Below are positions 34,672 to 46,813 of a stretch of DNA of 64,000 nt, in pieces. The notes below the pieces were generated by a model that worked only from the letters and a program-made list of their open reading frames with translations, made no database searches and had not been told where the DNA came from. The position numbers were made by a program, and so were the translations under genes. Origin of the DNA: Calendula officinalis (lineage: Eukaryota > Streptophyta > Magnoliopsida > Asterales > Asteraceae); assembly GCA_963853835.1 (NCBI GenBank), contig OY970822.1, positions 16,865,501 to 16,929,500 on the forward strand, in the 5' to 3' direction. The first letter of the stretch is position 1. Every line of letters begins with the position of its first letter.

Positions 34672-36792
34672 CTTTTTTTTTAATAATCAATTAAGTATTA
34701 ATCTAGGGTTACGGAAGCATACGGTTAGGTTCCTAGTTGTGTTGAGTTTACAAACCAAGGTCCCACAAATATTACAACCAAAAGTTAGTTAAAAGACGAT
34801 ATTACTAAACACGGCTCATTTAACAAAATAACAATTTAAAGCATGGTCAAACTTCCCGTCCAAGCCCGACCCGTTCAAGCCAATCAACATGAAATGTGTC
34901 GATAAGGGAGGGATTAGCACAAAAGCTAAGTGAATGAATTCCTAACACTACCAACTACACTAATCACTTAAACACGGAAGTTATAAAACATCTCCGGTTG
35001 GGTAATCACTTATTTGAGAGGATCGGCGACTTTGCGGGCCTTAAACCATGGTCGGCCAAAACCACGGCAACCGATAGCGTTTTGTATCCAACACCCCGGG
35101 CAACTCCCTCCCCTTAACCATGTAACGCATACAGGTAAGGTCGGATACCCTATTAGTCGATACACTTTGCCCAGCCGTTATCCTTCCGACACTGACCTCG
35201 TCCCGATTGTGCACATAGTCATGTATGGTATTCCATAACACTAGGCATACATAACGAGTAGACTAGCTACGAAAAACACCGCGAAAAACGTCACAACAGA
35301 GTTCCCAATCGCGAACTCCAGTTCACGATCGCGAACTAAAGTTCGCGTCGGGAACTCCAGTCGTGAACTACTTCACGTCTAAACCCCAACTTAGCTGGAC
35401 CGACTTCGCGATCGTGAAGAGAAGTTCATGTCGTGAACTTCCCTTGTCTGGTAAAAACCTGCGATTTTTCACAAAAACCCAATACCAAACCACATAAACC
35501 GAAACCCGAGTTGTAGGTTGAATCCACTCACCTTTCAACTTCCGTTCTTTAACTCAGTGAGCTAGTATCACTGAGTATCCTTCCGGGTTCCTGTCAACAA
35601 GTATACCGAGTTAGTGATCAATCCACCGAAATGTCAAAATTGCTAATTTTAACAAACCGCACCCTAATACAATTCACCAATTAGTCATTTATCACCTTAT
35701 AAACCGTTCTATCACTAATTCATCCAAACGGGCCAAAAAAACCCGAACTTGGCTAAATTACTTCTACAATTCCATCAACTAGCACACAACTTCTAAACTA
35801 GCAATTTACCATAAACTAACAATTCTATTGAGTTCATTACTATCCCAATAGCAAGTATCATACTTGCACAATCTCTAGTTAACCATTTAGACCCAAACAC
35901 CAACTATATCAATTCACACAATCATCTATACTAGGCTTTCACCATCCATAACTTACCAATCATGATTTCTCAACCTAATAAACAATTCTATTCATTCAAA
36001 CCTCAAGAAATCCAAGATTTGTCAAAACTCACCTTCAACTTCCACCATTAATGGAGGTTGAAGGTGATTTCCACCAAATCTTGTCTTCCTTCAACAATCT
36101 ACCACACAAATGATGTAAAAGCTTGCATAAACACATATTATCACATCCATAACAAGATTCATCCATAAAATACTAGCAATCATAAACCCTAGGTTATGCC
36201 ATAACTCAAGAACAACAAGAACAAATAGAAGGGAAGGTGCAACTTACTTCTAAGCTTCTTTTCTACCAACACTAGTGTAGATTTCAGACCAACAAGCAAG
36301 GATTTAACCTCAAGAGTTCAAGAACAAGAAGAGAGAAAGGAATGTTGCTTGCAATGGAATAGTGAGTATGGTTTTGGATAATGTTTGAAATGAAAGAGAC
36401 AAGAAAGAAAGGAGGGTTTTCTCCCTCTCTCTCTCTCTCTCTTGACCGGCCTCAACCAAAGAGGGGCCCCACTTGGCCCTTTTTCCTAACACTTATCACT
36501 TTTCAGTATATGTCTGAAAAGTCCCTTTCGCAATTAATTCATTTAAAATAGCAAACGGACTCCAATTTTAAAAACGAAAGCATTTCCGGAAATGAAATTC
36601 ATCTAGGAATCTAAAAATATAAAAATCACATTTTCATTCCAAATATATCACAAGTCGGGTATTTTAACCCCTTGGTTAAAATACCGCAAAAGGCAGCAGG
36701 CTAATTAAATTAACTAAGCATTTAATCATATAATCATTTAATAAGATACCTTAAGGTCAATAAACTATTAGGCCGGGTTTTGGGATGTTACA
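34672..36792 (-). repeat. 3' LTR of the second gypsy element
   Basis: 2,121 bp; on the minus strand it runs TGTAACATCCC ... GCGGTGTTACA. Bases 35300-35450 hold several short palindromes built on GTTCGCG/CGCGAAC and GTTCACG/CGTGAAC. Confidence 0.95.
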
Positions 36793-36804
36793 ACTCTCCC
36801 CCAC

Positions 36805-39800
36805 TTAAGAAGATTCCGTCCCCGGAATCCCATCTCGGTCAACTAAGGAGGGATAACGTTCCCGCATATCGGCCTCGGTCTCCCATGTCATATCCGCACC
36901 CAAACTGTGCTTCCACTTTACCAAAACCATAGGAATTTGTTTCTTTCTCAATTTCGTCACCTTTCGGTCCAATAACTCCACCGGTTCCTCTACTAACCTC
37001 TTCTTCGTATCGACCCGCAACTCTTGCACCGGGAGAATTTGGCTCGAATCTTCGATGTTACACTTTCTCAAATAACAAACGTTGAAAGTGTTATGAATTG
37101 CCGACAACTCCGGGGGAAACTCGAGTGTTACCGATTGAGAATTTACCACCTTACTAATTCGGAACGGTCCAATAAACCTCGGGGCCAACTTTCCTCATTT
37201 ACCAAAACGGATGACACCCTTCCAAGGTGAAACCTTCAAGTAAACCATCTCATTTTCCGAGAATGTGGCGGGTCTACATCTCGGATCGGCATACATCTTT
37301 TGTCGGTCACGGGCGGCTTTCAACTTTTCTCGAGCAATAGCAACCTTATCCGCGGTCATTTGAACAATATCGGGTCCCGCATATTGTTTTTCACCCGCCT
37401 CCAACCAACGTCGGGGTTCGACACCGACGCCCATACAACATCTCGTACGGTGGCATCTTAATACTTGAGTGGTACGAGTTATTATAAGCGAATTCAATCA
37501 ACGGTAGGTGGAAATCCCACGACCCACCGTACTCCAACACACAAGCCCGCAACATATCTTCAAGAGTTTGTATCGTTCTTTCCGATTGCCCGTCAGTTTG
37601 GGGATGATACGCGGTACTCAAATTCACCCGCGTCCCCAATTCTCGTTGCAAGCTATTCCAAAAATTCGAAGCAAAACGGGGATCCCTATCAGACACGATA
37701 GAAATCGGAATACCATGTCGGGATACCACTTCATCAATGTATCATTTTGCCAATCTACTAAGTGAGGCGGTCTCACTAGTAGCCAAGAAATGTGCACTCT
37801 TGGTCAAACGATCAACTATAACCCAAATCATATCGTGACCCCTTGGTGTACGCGACAACTTGGTCACGAAATCCATAGTGATCCGATCCCACTTCCACTC
37901 GGGAATCGGTGATTGAGTTAAAGTTCCATAGGGCTTTTGGTGTTCGGCCTTTACTTGAGCACAAGTATGACATTGGCCCACGAAACGGGCAATGTCGGTC
38001 TTCATTGTCGGCCACCAATAAAGTGCTTTTAAATCATTATACATTTTCGTGCTACCCGGGTGAACCGATAACCAAGAATTGTGAGCCTCGGCTAAAATCA
38101 ATTCCCGCAAACCCCCGAGTAACGGTACCCAAACCCGGGATTGATACGTCTTCAAACCCCGAGAATCTTCTTCTAAGTCATCCTTCCTCCTTATCAATAT
38201 CTCGGTCTTCAAATGTTCAACATTCAAGGCTTCCATTTGTGAAATCTTCAACCGGGACACCAAATCCGACACAATTTCCAATCTCATAAATTGTATCCGC
38301 CCCGAACCTCCCTTCCTACTTAAGGCATCAGCCACCACATTTGCCTTCCCGGGATGATATCGAATTTCACAATCGTAATCTTTAATCAACTCTAACCATC
38401 TTCGTTGACGCATATTCAACTCCTTTTGCGTGAACACATGTTGCAAACTTTTGTGATCCGTACAAATCACGCACTTAGTACCGTACAAATAGTGTCTCCA
38501 TAATTTTAGTGCGAAAACCACCTCCGCCAACTCCAAATCGTGAGTCGGATAATTCTTCTCGTGATTTTTCAATTGCCTCGAGGCATAAGCAATAACCCGA
38601 TCTCGTTTTATCAACACGCAACCCAAACCCGCAAGCGAAGCGTCACAATAAACAATAAAATCCTCCGGGCCTTCGGGTAAGGCAAGAACCGGAGCTTGAC
38701 ACAATAATTGTTTTAGAGTTTGGAAGGACTTCTCGTGAACATCACCCCACCGAAACGGTACATCCTTACGGGTCAACTTCATCATGGGACCCGCTATCTT
38801 CGAAAAATCCTTAATAAACCGGCGGTAATAACCCGCCAAACCCAAGAAACTCTTAATCTCGGTTGGGTTCTTTGGAGCGACCCAATTCATAACCTCCTCG
38901 ATCTTTGTCGGGTCCACCTTGACCCCATTCGAACAAATAACGTGACCCAAAAAGTGAACTTCCCGAAGCCAAAATTCGCACTTCGAGAATTTCGCATACA
39001 ATTGTTCCCGCCTCAACGTTTCCAACACTTGTCTTAAGTGGTTCTCGTGTTCTTTTTCGGTCTTGGAATAAATTAAAATATCGTCGATGAACACAATAAC
39101 GAATTTGTCGAGGTAAGGCCGACAAACTCGGTTCATTAAATCCATAAATATTGCGGGAGCATTCGTCAACCCAAACGGCATAACCAAGAACTCATAATGA
39201 CCGTAACGAGTTCGGAACGCCGTTTTAAGAATATCGTTTTCATGAACCCGTACTTGATGATAACCCGATCTCAAATCGATCTTTGAGAAATAAGAAGACC
39301 CTTGGAGTTGATCAAATAAATCGTCGATACGAGGCAAGGGATACCGATTCTTTACCGTTCTTTTATTCAATTCCCGATAATCAATACACATACGAAGTGC
39401 ACCATCTTTCTTTTTCACGAATATAACCGGACCTCCCCAAGGCGAGGAACTCGATCGAATAAAACCCTTATCCAATAAAATCTTGGATTTGTGTCATCAT
39501 TTCCCGGATCTCGGACGGTGCTAATCGATATGGTGCCCTAGCCACGGGATTGGCACCCGGCATTAAATCAATTTTGAATTCTACCTCCCGAACGGGAGGT
39601 AACCCAGGCAAGTCTTCGGGAAACACCTCCGGGTATTCCGAAACCACCCGGAGATCACCAATCACTTTCTTTTCCTTTTTCACATCAATCACATAGGCCA
39701 AAAACGATTCGCATCCCTTGGTCAAGGACTTACGGGCTTTCATCATGGATATAATGGGTATGGTCGGGGTCGCACGGTCTCCCCGGGCCACGACATGTGA

Positions 39801-41523
39801 CCCGTCGGGTAAAAGAAAGGTAATTAACTTTTGGTGACAATTTATGTTGGCCTTATTAGCACTTAACCAATCCATACCTAAGACCACATCAAAGCCGGAT
39901 ATCGGCATAACAAGTAAAAGAATCGAAAATTTCACACCATCAATGTCAATACTAGCCCCGGACACGGATGTCGTGACCGGAACCATTTCACCATCGGCCA
40001 CCTCTACCTCTAGAGGTGTCACGATCAAGGAAATAGGCAATTTCAATTTGTCACAAAAACTCTTTGAGGAAAACGAACTATTTGCACCCGAATCAAATAA
40101 TACACGAGCGGGTATGGAGTTTATTAGAAACATACCGGTGATGACATCGTCGGTGGTGGTGACATCCTCCACCGTCATCTTGAATGCCCGACCCGTAGGT
40201 GGCGGATGACTCTTCCTCTTTTGGCCTCCCGACGAAGCCGCTCTCCCGCCCCGAACCCGAACCCTTCTTCGTAGGACAATGCATGGACCGATGACCCTCT
40301 TTCTGACAAGTCCAACAAACACTATTTTCCAACTTGCATTCTGAGGACTCGTGCCCGTGTTGCCCACATTTAATACACCTTCGAGTTTGTGCCGTACACG
40401 GACCGACATGAGAGGACTTACACGGTAGGCACCACGGGTTCCTTTGGTTGGAACCTTGAAGTATTTGCTTCCGACGATCATTGTTTGACTTATGATTTCC
40501 TTGGGATTTCTTGTGGTTGTTCGAGTTTGATTGCTCATACTTTCCCTTATGAAACGGGGCCTTCTCCTGGCTCGCGGTCTTTTGTGCCAAAATATCACTT
40601 TCGGCCGATTTGGCAAGATCATAGGCTTGCAAGAGAGTCCCCACAAGCCTCGTTACATTCCGATACTCGGGCAACAATGCCCCAACAAAGTGTTTGATTT
40701 GGGTGGACTCATCGGGCACCCATTGAGTTACAAACCGGAGCTTACCATTAAATTGTAGAATAAGCTCATCCACCGCCATCCTCTCATTCATCTTCAACAT
40801 CATAAACTCATTCCGAATTTTGTCCAACTCAAACGGGCTACAATACCTAGCCTCCACTTGATCCCTAAATTGTTTCCATGAGATCGCATCCATCATCTCA
40901 TTACTAAAATTTGCGGTTAACCCATCCCACCAATCCATAGCCGGTCCCCCCAACATCCGGGACGCATACCGGACCTTCAAGTGGTCTTCACAATTACAAG
41001 CAATAAGTGCCTTTTCGGTGGCCCGAAGCCATGTTAGAGTTTACGCCGGGTCGGTACTACCATGGTACTCGGTTGGCTTACAATCGAGAAAAGTTTTGTA
41101 AGTACACGGTTTCTTTTCTATCGGGAACGGTTGATAGAAAAATTGTTGGTGTTGGGCATTAGCAATAGGTACGGTGTGGGTGAGAGGTGGTTGCGGTATG
41201 CTTGCATTTGGAGATGAGGAGTCATTTCGGGGAAAGACGGGAATGCGAGTAGTTTGAGTGAATTGTGGGGGTGGATTTGCTTGGGTGATAGGGGGTACGG
41301 TAGACCGAGCCTCGGGTCGTGGCTCAGTCGATTGGCTTTGACGGAGAGCCCTTAAGGTATCCTCGAGTTCCATGTTTCGGGTCTCCAATAACACAATATA
41401 CTCTTCGTTCGGTATCTCATCAACCCCCGAGCCCGTTGCTCCGTCATTCCCAAGGTTCGTGTTCGGTGGGACATTCTCCAACGTGTTTCCATCCGTAGCC
41501 ATTCCTGCTACAAAACACAACAT
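36805..41523 (-). pseudogene. gypsy gag-pol, decayed
   Basis: The same domain order as the intact element is visible in pieces. Gag is at 41523-40100 (MATDGNTLENVP; zinc knuckles CIKCGQHGHESSEC and CWTCQKEGHRSMHC). Protease is about 40200-39480 (VLFDSGANSSFSS). RT, RNase H and the integrase start are 39475-37742 ([30 protein letters not shown]-type blocks). The integrase core is 37729-37391 (IVSDRDPRF). The chromodomain-like tail is 37188-36805. Breaks seen: an in-frame stop at 41041-41043, a frame change around 40,200, another at about 39,470, a stop at 37742, and frame changes near 37,400 and 37,190. It cannot make a full polyprotein. Confidence 0.93.
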
Positions 41524-41667
41524 CTCACCAAGGCTTAGTTCAACTCGTTAGTACAAATCTACTAACTACTAAACCCAATTCACACTTGCTCTAATCCCTC
41601 TTGACCGGAAGGTTTAACCAAAACACGAGCCACGATTTGGGAACGGAACACCAACCCCGTGTATCCA

Positions 41668-41695
41668 TCGCCAAACCGAAGCTCTGATACCAAGT
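41668..41695 (-). other. primer binding site (tRNA-iMet) of the second gypsy element
   Basis: Minus strand ACTTGGTATCAGAGC next to the LTR end at 41696, the same primer as the young element. Confidence 0.88.
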
Positions 41696-42680
41696 TGTAA
41701 CACCGCATTTTTTTTAAATATCCAATTAAGTATTAATCTAGGGTTACGGAAGTATACGGTTGGGTTCCTAGTTATGTTAAGTTTACAAACCAAGGTCCCA
41801 CAAATATTACAACCAAAAGTTAGTTAAAAGACGGTATTACTAAACACGGCTCATTTAAAAAAATAACAATTTAAAGCATGGTCAAACTTCCCGTCCAAGC
41901 CCGACCTGTTCAAGCCATCCAACCTGAAATGTGTCGATAAGGGAGGGATTAGCACAAAAGCTAAGTGAATGAATTCGTAACACTACCAACTACACTAATC
42001 ACTTAAACACGGAAGTTATAAAACATCTCCGGTTGGGTAATCACTTATTTGAGAGGATCGGCGGCTTTGCGGGCCTTAAACCATGGTCGGCCAAAACCAC
42101 GGTAACCGATAGCGTTTTGTATCCAACACCCCGGGCAACTCCCTCCCCTTAACCATGTAACGCATACAGGTAAGGTCGGATACCCTATTAGTCGATACAC
42201 TTTGCTCAGCCGTTATCCTTCCGACACTGACCTCGTCCCGATTGTGCACATAGTCATGTATGGTATTCCCTAACACTAGGCATACATAACGAGTAGACTA
42301 GCTACGAAAAACACCGCGAAAAACGTCACAACAGAGTTCCCAATCGCGAACTCCAGTTCACGATCGTGAACTAAAGTTCGCGTCGGGAACTCCAGTCGTG
42401 AACTACTTCACGTCTAAACCCCAACTTAGCTGGACCGACTTCGCGATCGTGAAGAGAAGTTCACGCCGTGAACTTCCCTTGTCTGGTAAAAACCTGCGAT
42501 TTTTCACAAAAACCCAATACCAAACCACATAAACCAGAACCCGAGTTGTAGGTTGAATCCACTCACTTTTCAACTTCTGTTCTTTAACTCAGTGAGCTAG
42601 TATCACTGAGTATCCTTCCGGGTTCCGTTCTTTAACTCAGTGAGCTAGTATCACTGAGTATACCGATTTTTCACAAAAAC
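41696..42680 (-). repeat. truncated, rearranged 5' LTR of the second gypsy element
   Basis: Collinear with 34672 to about 35593 of the 3' LTR as far as about 42623. There a 35-bp piece (GTTCTTTAACTCAGTGAGCT...) is repeated, followed by a second copy of ACCGATTTTTCACAAAAACC that belongs elsewhere in the LTR. The outer part of the LTR (U3) is missing. Confidence 0.9.
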
Positions 42681-42780
42681 CCACTATTTTTTGCCAAATA
42701 AGGTAATTTTTCAAAGTGTATCACTTATTTTGATACACCCCAAAAAGGAAAGTATATCATTTATTTTGAATCGGAGGAAG
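42680..42780. mobile_element. truncated Stowaway MITE
   Basis: Matches the last 100 bp of the MITE at 14709-15021 (CACTATTTTTxxCCAAATAAGG ... TCGGAGGAAG, then TA), but the left half is absent. It directly abuts the broken LTR end. Confidence 0.85.
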
Positions 42781-42925
42781 TATATTTAATTTTAATGACC
42801 ATAACATTTAGAGATATTGTTAAATAATAATGATCCTAACTACCGTATGATAATTTATTCAAGGCTTAAAATGGGTAGGTACAGCATAGTGTATATTTTA
42901 AAAGTTCAGACCCTCCTATATTTCA

Positions 42926-43482
42926 TAGGGGTGGCAATTTAGGTCGGGTTCGGGTTGACGGGTTCGGGTTCGCTGGTTGGCGGGTCAGAAACGTTCAACC
43001 CAAAACCGACCTGTTTATATAAACGGGTCAGATATCCCAACCCTAACCTGTTTAACTTCAACCCAAACCTAACCCATATAACCCATTTAATAAAACGAGT
43101 TAAACAGGTTATCAGGTCAAACAAATTAAACGGGTCAAACATGTCAAAATATTGTTATTATTATACAAATTCATAACAAAATACTAAACACCAAATTACT
43201 AAGTAACATTTTTAATTTTTATCTAACTATTAATTACGTTTTAACTAGTAAACCATAAATTAAGTATAAATATATATTTTTTAAAATATATTTTAATAAT
43301 TAAACGGGTTGGCAGGTCGACCCATTTAAATTATCATTGACCCGAACCTAACCTGTTTAATAAACGAGTCAGCTGACTCAACCCGAGACTGACCCAATTA
43401 TATTTTACCCCAACCCAAACCTGTTTATTTTCGTGTCGGTTTCAGGTCGGGTTTCGTGCCGGGTCAGAAATTGCCACCCCTA
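42926..43482. mobile_element. hAT-type MITE upstream of the TatA gene
   Basis: Perfect inverted ends TAGGGGTGGCAATTT / AAATTGCCACCCCTA and a perfect 8-bp target duplication ATATTTCA (42918-42925 and 43483-43490). 557 bp, non-coding. The interior is dominated by short CGGGT/ACCCG-type repeats (ACGGGTTCGGGT, AACCCGAAC). Confidence 0.95.
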
Positions 43483-43525
43483 ATATTTCACATTTCGCAT
43501 TTTACCACCAATATTTACACATCCC

Positions 43526-43562
43526 CCCCCCCCCCCCCCCTTCCCCCCCCCCCCCCCCCCCC
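43526..43562. repeat. long poly-C tract
   Basis: Almost uninterrupted C, broken once by TT, about 170 bp before the TatA start codon. The exact length is doubtful, because such runs are poorly sequenced. Confidence 0.9.
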
Positions 43563-43733
43563 TTAAAATTATTACAGCACGAGCGTCAAGACGGAGTGGG
43601 TATTATTTTAGTATGAATAGACGATCATCTTCAACGTTCGATCTATAACACAACCCTCTACTCTACCTACCTCTTTTTCACTCGGTATCTCAACGATATT
43701 TGATCCATCATCTACCGCCAATTTTCTGCAAAA

Positions 43734-44862
43734 ATGGCGATTGCATCGAATGTCATCTCAGTTTATACCCCACCAATTTCACAACCAACGCCAGCAGCAA
43801 CCATTCAGCAGTTTTCTTCATCCAAATCATCATTGTTTAACAACAACACATCATCCAAATCCTTGAATCTGGTTCAAGCACACAGATCCAGATCCGTTCC
43901 GGTTAACAGCAGAAAAGGTGGTTTCTCGTGTAATTGTATGTTCGGGCTTGGTGTCCCGGAGCTTGTGGTTATCGCTGGGGTAGCTACTCTTGTTTTCGGT
44001 CCTAAAAAGCTGCCGGAGGTTGGTCGCAGCATCGGAAAAACCTTCAAGAGCTTCCAACAGGTCTGTTAATTCCTCACTTCACTTTTTATTGGCTTTGATC
44101 TACATGTGTTGAGTTTTATCTTCATCCTACCTACTTGATTCAGTTGGCTAGCTTTGAGACAAGGGTTAGATGATATTTCCTTTGTTAATCATTAGAACCG
44201 TCAATTTATTTTTCAGTGAATTAGAGTTTATGATTTTTCTCATAAGGTTTATTGTTGTTGGTGTGTATGCTAGATGTTGACTAGCCATTTAAATTCTTAC
44301 ATTGTGATTTACAACTAGGGTTGTGAGTTTATACAGGGGAATTAGCAAATTGTAAAACATATTAAAGAAAATTGTTTGAAATGATTTATGTGGTATTAAA
44401 ATCACCTGATAGTTCAATTTTCCAACTAGAAAGTTGCAATATTGACACATTAGGTGACACTTAGGGGGTGTTTGGGTAAGCTTATTTAAAAAAGGCTTAT
44501 GACTTATAAGCTTAAATAATCAATTTAAAAGGGGATTATTGAGGCTTATATAAGCTTATAAGCCATAAGCACCTCTAAATAAGCTTTCCCAAACATCCCC
44601 TTACTATTGGTAGATGCTAGATACTGTTATTGTCTCGAAACACTTTTTGTTTGAACTATTTTTAAACATTTTGCGTCTTAAATAAGGTTTTGTAATTTAG
44701 AACTGAACAAGTGTAATACTTGTGTACTTTTTACAGGCAGCAAAAGAATTTGAAACAGAGCTGAGGAAGGATCCTGAATCGCTTGAAGACTCGAACACTG
44801 CTGTTGTTGAGATCATTGAGCAAGAAAATGAAGATGTTAAAAGCAGGCAAGTGAGTTTATAA
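43734..44862 (+). CDS. TATA: Sec-independent protein translocase TatA (Tha4), chloroplastic
   Basis: Two exons (43734-44060 and 44737-44862) join in frame to 150 residues. Residues 1-68 are a Ser/Asn-rich chloroplast transit peptide ending near FSCNCMF. The mature part is a textbook Tha4: membrane helix with the functional Glu76 (GLGVPELVVIAGVATLVFGP), the FGP hinge and the amphipathic helix KKLPEVGRSIGKTFKSFQQ, then an acidic C-tail (ELRKDPESLEDSNTAVVEII). Tha4 assembles with cpTatC and Hcf106 in the thylakoid membrane to pass folded proteins using the proton gradient. The start has an AAAATGGCG context. The intron follows the amphipathic helix codons and contains a 137-bp MITE. No defects seen. 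Confidence 0.97.
44464..44600. mobile_element. Tourist-like MITE in the TatA intron
   Basis: Ends GGGGGTGTTTGGGTAAGCTT and, reversed, GGGGATGTTTGGGAAAGCTT; TTA duplications at 44461-44463 and 44601-44603. 137 bp; the whole element is close to a long palindrome. TTA target and size suggest PIF/Harbinger. Confidence 0.85.
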
Positions 44863-46813
44863 AAAAGTTTATGATTGGCAATGGGCTGATGAGGAGGGGG
44901 ATGATGATGATGAGCAACACACGCATTACTTTGTGTCTATTTATATGTTAGTTAGAGAAAAAAATTAGGCAATAAAGCAAAACCTAATATTTAAACTCAG
45001 AACATGTTGTAACACTATCAGGGCTTCTGTTATTTCTATTATAGTTTCATTTCTGTTGTTAATTGTGATGACTTAAAAGTTAAAAGTGTCTTGAGCTAAA
45101 ACGGGATACATGGATAGGAAATCGTATTCTTTTTTACTAAATATTTCTACTCAATTTTTACTAAATATTTCTACTCAATTGATTAATACAAGTGTCCAAA
45201 TTAATAGATGGGCCGAGAGATGAGGAATTAATACAATTTTTCTAAATGGATTATGCACTCCAACTTAGTTCATGAGAAATTAATTAATTGTTGTAGTTGG
45301 TTCCTTGCGTAGCTGTATCTGTGTAAGAGAAGAAAACATGGCTTGATTGGTTTGGGCAGCCAATTATGCATAAGGGAGAATCGGTATAATTAACAATGTT
45401 TTAAAAATAGATTATTTTGCGTTGAAATGGTCAATGCTTCAAATACGCTCAGACTTTGAACCGGATAATATTGCTTTTGAGTATTTACGATGCAACATTA
45501 TGTAAATAGTATATAAATACTATTATATAGAAAACTATAAAAACAAATAATCTAAAAAAATCCCAAAATCTATTTTTATACTAAATTTATTATTGTTGAG
45601 TCGCAAGACCTATAAAAAAAATCTCATATCTATATTATACATTTTTTTTAATTTAAATCCATTTTTTCCAGATACGATCACCTATATGACAGACTTTATT
45701 CTAACCAGCTATCTTCCCAATTATCCGTTCAACCTATCTAACCATCCAGCTCATCTGAGTTTTATAACATTGATGATTATCTATTTATGTTTTGACATTT
45801 ATTTGGGATTCGGTAAAACACACAAAATAATCTTAACTCCTAACTTATCACTTAGCTACTGACAAGTATTACACTTTTTTTTGGTTTTGTTTTGCGGCAT
45901 CTAGCTATTTGAATAATCGTGTACTTTTATTCGATTTTGTTATTTAGGAAAGTTAGGGCAAGGAAATAAATGTAAAATCATGAAACACGTGGTCAAACTT
46001 TTAAGATCGAAAGTTGTCCGGTGGGGCTGCATTCGCATTCTCGATGTATATTTAATTTAAGTCACGTTTTAATTATTATTATTATTTTCTGATAAAAGTT
46101 ACGACTTTTTTCTTATTGTATATTTTTCCTAAAATATATGATGTGTTATTTCGCGTTTTCAATTTAATTTCCTATATTTATTTATATATTTTATGCATCT
46201 AACTGATAGTCTGATAATATTACACATATTTTTTTTCCATTATAAACAAAGAGGGCCGTAGAGGTCAATGAATTCACTTTTATTACATCTTGCATTCTAA
46301 CAAATTAACGATTCATTATTTTACTGAGAGTGACTTACAATTGGCATAAAGTATAATACAAAGGGCAAGTTTTATAGCTGCAGATAATTGCTATTGAAAA
46401 ATATTAAAAAATTATAATCATAATTTCACATCATTTTTAGGGGTATAATGAAACTATGAAAGTGTTGGCAAGTCAACCCTAATAACGCACCCATTTTGAA
46501 CCAAACTCAACCCCCTTATTCAACACACGTAAAGAGCCCGTTACTATCAACTAACCCTTGATCAACAAAAACAGCAGACAATAAGCACATGGAGAGCAAA
46601 AAAGAAGTCTAAAAAAAAGATAAAATCCATTACATGCCATTAAGATCAAGAATGGAGTGAAGAAATATGCACAGTTCAAAAACACCAACAGATTTTCATC
46701 ACAAAATTAGGCTTTCTGATGAAGCCACTGCACATAAAAATAACAATAGAGATCGAGTAATAGTAGTCTCAATGTAACTGTTAAATTAGAAAATAATAAT
46801 TCCAATCATACAA
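44863..46813. other. intergenic, AT-rich
   Basis: Lies between the TatA stop and the bZIP stop (minus). It should hold both 3' UTRs. A 22-bp direct repeat (TTTTTACTAAATATTTCTAC) is at 45130-45180. No other gene, RNA or transposon recognised. Confidence 0.4.

Larger units (their letters stand above)
34672..42680 (-). mobile_element. second gypsy element, decayed and with truncated 5' LTR
   Basis: 3' LTR 34672-36792, decayed gag-pol 36805-41523, primer site at about 41680, and partial 5' LTR 41696 to about 42680. The two LTRs differ visibly more than those of the young element, so this insertion is older. The left target flank is LINE sequence. The right flank is lost with the outer half of the 5' LTR, so no target duplication can be read. 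Same family as the solo LTR at 32126-33985. Confidence 0.92.
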
